Assembly (NCBI GenBank): GCA_028817755.1
Contig: JAPPPA010000189.1
Location: 1-8,428, forward strand
Direction: 5' to 3'
From: Gammaproteobacteria bacterium
Lineage (GTDB): Bacteria; Pseudomonadota; Gammaproteobacteria; JAPPPA01
DNA length: 8,428 nucleotides
The notes beneath the pieces were generated by a model. The model ran no database searches, was not told where the DNA came from, and saw only the letters and a program-made list of their open reading frames with translations. The translations under genes and the position numbers were made by a program. This document shows, piece by piece, positions 6,412 to 8,428 of the stretch (position 1 is its first letter; each line of letters begins with the position of its first letter).

Positions 6412-8169
6412 CTAAGGAGCCAATTCGCCCAAACCGCCTAGCAACCCTAGCAACGGCGCTAATGCACCCGCCACTGGGCCTAAAATACCTGCCAATAGGC
6501 CTGTTGGATCATTGTCGATCAAAGCCGATAGCAGCAAATCCAGAGGAGTGCCAGTTAGCCCATCGGTAGCACCGCCACCAGGAAGGCCTGGCAAGCCGCC
6601 ATCTAGACCAGGAATAGGCAGGCCACCCAATAGTGCATCTAATGGATTACCACCAGCACCCGGCAGGCCTGGCAAACCAGGAACGCTCGGTGCGCCGCCA
6701 GCGCCACCACCTGGCAAACCAGGAAGGCCGCCACTGGTTAGACTAGTTAGTGCGCCCACAAGCTGACCAATGCCGCCAGCCAACGTGTCACCCAAGTCCA
6801 CTGGGCTTGATGCAAGCAACTGGGCAATAACAGACTCAATTGGATCTAATACCGGTGATGCCGCATCGTCTAGCACCATGCTAAATAGCGGGTCGATAAG
6901 CATTTCAGTGCCATCGCCTAGTACGCTCACACCCTGAGCAATACCATCGCGAATTGGACCAGCGATATCTTGACCAACTTGGTCACCAATCAGCTCTAGC
7001 GGAATCACTTGAGTAAAGGCATTACCTAGAACGTTTTCTAACAAGTCCTCAACCGCGGCATTTGTTGCTACGCCGTCGTATTGACCTGCAGCATCAAGCA
7101 ATACACCCGCGTCAGCCAATGTAGTCTCTAGCGTTAGCAGCAAACCACCAATCACTGGCACTTCACTACCCGCCGCGCCTTCTAGCTCAGTACGGCCTTG
7201 GCCAATAGCAATGCTTAAGGCATCGGTAACGTCAGTCAACACATCAGTCAACGGCACAAGATCTACGTCAGTACCATCGCTACCGCCACCCGGCAAACCC
7301 GGAAGACCTGGGAAGCCAGGAATACTTGGCGCACCACCACCGGCAATACCGGTTAGTTGGTTCTGAAGATCAGTTAACGCTGCAGTCAGTGGGTTGTCAC
7401 CACCACCCGGAAGTGATGGCACACCACCGCCTTGAAGCACAGACAACAGCGCATCAAGACCACCCACAATTGGGTCGATCACGGCTGCCGCAGGCGTACC
7501 TTCCGCCGCGCCTTGTAACGCGTCAACAAGGGTGTTCAAGCCATCAACCAAAGGAGCCAAAGCCAAATCTAGCGGGGTGCCAGTTGGGCCGTCAGCACTA
7601 CCGCCATCACCACCGCCTAAGCCAGGAATTGGCAAGCTACCTAAACCAGGCAAGCCATCAAGGCCTGGCAAATCACCAGCGCCAGGAAGGCCAGGCAAAC
7701 CGCCTTCACCTGAGCCAGCCTCATCACAAGGTTGACCTGTTCCAGCCAAACCAGCCAGCAAGTTCTGCAAATTGAATACTGCATTACCTAGCGACTGACC
7801 AATGTCATTCAATGAATCCGCCACAGCCGCAGGGTCTTGTGACGTTGCTGCGGTTTGCAAACCGGTCAACAAAGCATCAGGCACATCAACCACGTTGTTT
7901 ACGGCATCGCTCGCACAACCAACGACCGGACCGAGTGGCTCTGGCAGCGTGCCAGCTAAAGTGCCACCTAGGTTGTCCGCAATCGCAGTTTGTGCAGGAT
8001 CAAGCAAACCACATGTGGTGCCGCCTGGGCATACAGTACTTGAGGTCTGATTAGTACGATCACTGCTACCGTCAGCAGAACTGCCGCCTGAAGAACAGGC
8101 CGCTAACAGCCCGAAAGAAAGCGCAGCCGCCACACCTGGCACTGCGCGCTTGATATCCGAAATTACCAT
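6412..8169 (-). CDS. Acidic Gly/Pro/Leu-rich collagen-like lipoprotein of unknown function
   Basis: This 585-residue predicted lipoprotein has no function I recognise. The N-terminus (MVISDIKRAV, then a hydrophobic core and LLAAC) is a signal peptide with lipobox; Cys25 would be lipidated, and Ser at +2 favours outer-membrane sorting. The mature chain (about 561 residues) has no Lys, His or Trp, three Arg (38, 326, 407) and about 60 Asp/Glu. Four further Cys lie in the N-terminal part (47, 53, 85, 148). Short Gly-Leu-Pro tracts occur at about 156-190, 247-257, 277-296, 480-507 and 515-533, alternating with Leu/Asp-rich helix-like segments; about 301-475 is tract-free, and the C-terminus is Gly/Leu-rich. 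ATG 8167-8169 is chosen because AAGGGG lies 6 nt upstream and it gives a normal signal peptide; ATG at 8191-8193 and GTG at 8215-8217 are alternatives. It is likely monocistronic, with its own terminator. It resembles proteins annotated 'collagen-like triple helix repeat-containing', but the runs are too short for a proven triple helix. Confidence 0.85.
   Translation of the reverse strand: MVISDIKRAVPGVAAALSFGLLAACSSGGSSADGSSDRTNQTSSTVCPGGTTCGLLDPAQTAIADNLGGTLAGTLPEPLGPVVGCASDAVNNVVDVPDALLTGLQTAATSQDPAAVADSLNDIGQSLGNAVFNLQNLLAGLAGTGQPCDEAGSGEGGLPGLPGAGDLPGLDGLPGLGSLPIPGLGGGDGGSADGPTGTPLDLALAPLVDGLNTLVDALQGAAEGTPAAAVIDPIVGGLDALLSVLQGGGVPSLPGGGDNPLTAALTDLQNQLTGIAGGGAPSIPGFPGLPGLPGGGSDGTDVDLVPLTDVLTDVTDALSIAIGQGRTELEGAAGSEVPVIGGLLLTLETTLADAGVLLDAAGQYDGVATNAAVEDLLENVLGNAFTQVIPLELIGDQVGQDIAGPIRDGIAQGVSVLGDGTEMLIDPLFSMVLDDAASPVLDPIESVIAQLLASSPVDLGDTLAGGIGQLVGALTSLTSGGLPGLPGGGAGGAPSVPGLPGLPGAGGNPLDALLGGLPIPGLDGGLPGLPGGGATDGLTGTPLDLLLSALIDNDPTGLLAGILGPVAGALAPLLGLLGGLGELAP
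6514..6570 (-). repeat. C-terminal copy of the TGTPLDL module
   Basis: This stretch encodes residues 534-552 of the lipoprotein, with DGLTGTPLDLLLSALID as its core. It matches the segment at 7543-7599 in protein and, imperfectly, in DNA; the central ~35 bases are clearly alignable. Each copy follows a Gly-Leu-Pro tract containing LPIPGL, which supports a partial internal duplication. Confidence 0.65.
6571..6732 (-). repeat. C-terminal pair of collagen-like Gly-Leu-Pro tracts
   Basis: The region encodes residues 480-533, two Gly-X-Pro-rich tracts (480-507 and 515-533) separated by NPLDALL. Recurrent GLPGLPGGG-type units appear as repeated CCAGGCAAACC-like DNA on the plus strand. Runs of strict Gly-X-Y are only a few triplets long and are interrupted by GGG. 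Confidence 0.65.
7282..7431 (-). repeat. Central collagen-like tracts around an NPLTAAL helix segment
   Basis: The region encodes residues 247-296: a short GGGVPSLPGGG tract, a helix-like stretch starting NPLTAAL, then APSIPGFPGLPGLPGGG. The last piece is nearly the same as APSVPGLPGLPGAGG in the C-terminal tract, again pointing to duplication and shuffling of modules. Confidence 0.6.
7543..7599 (-). repeat. N-terminal copy of the TGTPLDL module
   Basis: This encodes residues 191-209 (core DGPTGTPLDLALAPLVD), the partner of the copy at 6514-6570. It is placed directly after the first Gly-Leu-Pro tract, as in the second copy. Confidence 0.65.
7600..7704 (-). repeat. First collagen-like Gly-Leu-Pro tract
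   Basis: The region encodes residues 156-190, a tract of GLPGLP, GLDGLPGLG and LPIPGLGGG units with no long uninterrupted Gly-X-Y run. It begins shortly after Cys148 and seems to mark the end of the Cys-containing N-terminal domain. Confidence 0.6.
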
Positions 8170-8318
8170 CGGTTTCCCCTTGCTGCCTTGCATTAAGATC
8201 CATCTCCCTGATCTCACTTAACACTCAGCACAAATTTAATTTTCAACCAAGTCCGGGCCTTAATCCGCACCTGCGCACAGGCTCAAGAGAATGGGCCACG
8301 CCTATCTCTATGAAAACC

Positions 8319-8397
8319 TTCGCTGCGAAACTTATATACACAGCTTTGCTAATTCAATTTGAAACCAGGTTCACGACGCGCTATTCGTCGGACGAAT
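8319..8397 (-). promoter_or_regulatory. Possible promoter/operator region of the lipoprotein gene
   Basis: The 259 bases right of the chosen start contain no supported gene. On the minus strand TTGAAT and TATAAG occur 15 bp apart (roughly 8357-8331), a weak promoter pair. Three odd-centred palindromes surround it: ATTCGTC-G-GACGAAT (8383-8397), TTCAA-T-TTGAA (8353-8363, overlapping the possible -35) and TTCGC-T-GCGAA (8319-8329, just downstream of the -10). The palindromes are seen; a promoter or operator role is inferred, and the leader would be about 150 nt, which is long. Confidence 0.3.
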
Positions 8398-8428
8398 TAA
8401 ACCACTGGTCGGAATGGAAGATTCAAAA

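Noticed and set aside
7282..7704. Possible CRISPR or tandem-repeat array suggested by recurring CCAGGCAAACC-like words
   Set aside because: Spacing is irregular, the units are codon-phased and encode Gly-Leu-Pro, and no regular spacers exist.
7326..7775. Plus-strand Pro/His/Gln-rich frames opposite the lipoprotein gene
   Set aside because: Their low-complexity composition is the direct consequence of the complementary Gly/Leu/Pro codons; the minus-strand protein has a signal peptide, lipobox, ribosome binding site and terminator.
6412..8169. True collagen triple-helix protein
   Set aside because: Uninterrupted Gly-X-Y runs last only about three to five triplets and are broken by GGG or helical segments, so 'collagen-like' is used only as a description.

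Overview
The window looks like chromosomal DNA from a gammaproteobacterium, probably a marine or Oceanospirillales/Pseudomonadales-like heterotroph. The evidence is a Pseudomonas-type homoserine kinase of the aminoglycoside-phosphotransferase fold, a TRAP-type transporter, an aerobic-type glycerol-3-phosphate dehydrogenase, a coniferyl-aldehyde-dehydrogenase-like enzyme, and a Gly/Pro/Leu-rich 'collagen-like' lipoprotein of a kind I associate with Alcanivorax/Marinobacter-like bacteria. Base composition is moderate by eye. The species assignment is inference. No rRNA, tRNA, CRISPR array, transposase, integrase or phage gene is visible.

Layout: every supported gene is on the minus strand, so transcription runs from high to low coordinates. 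From right to left: (a) 8170-8428 is a leader/promoter region with several short palindromes; (b) 6412-8169 is a large acidic lipoprotein, closed by a strong rho-independent terminator at 6344-6371; (c) a TATAAT box at 6295-6300 starts the next unit, thrB (5320-6261), TRAP small permease dctQ (4818-5315), TRAP large permease dctM (3428-4825) and glpD (1866-3401), with gaps of 4 nt, an 8-nt overlap and 26 nt; (d) after an 80-bp gap containing an inverted repeat comes the aldehyde dehydrogenase (271-1785), followed by a near-perfect terminator at 224-251; (e) 1-140 holds a cluster of hairpins resembling a dispersed proteobacterial intergenic repeat.

How the genes may work together: the DctQ/DctM pair would import an organic acid or related solute using an ion gradient, but no DctP-type periplasmic binding protein is encoded here, so the binding protein must come from elsewhere. 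GlpD feeds electrons from glycerol-3-phosphate into the quinone pool and yields dihydroxyacetone phosphate. The aldehyde dehydrogenase oxidises aromatic or aliphatic aldehydes to acids. ThrB makes O-phosphohomoserine for threonine synthesis. A shared catabolic purpose is not proven, and the tight spacing may simply reflect co-transcription.

The least ordinary item is the lipoprotein: a mature chain of about 561 residues with no Lys, His or Trp, only three Arg, about 60 acidic residues, short collagen-like Gly-Leu-Pro tracts, and a visible internal duplication. I see no clearly new multi-gene defence or mobile system.
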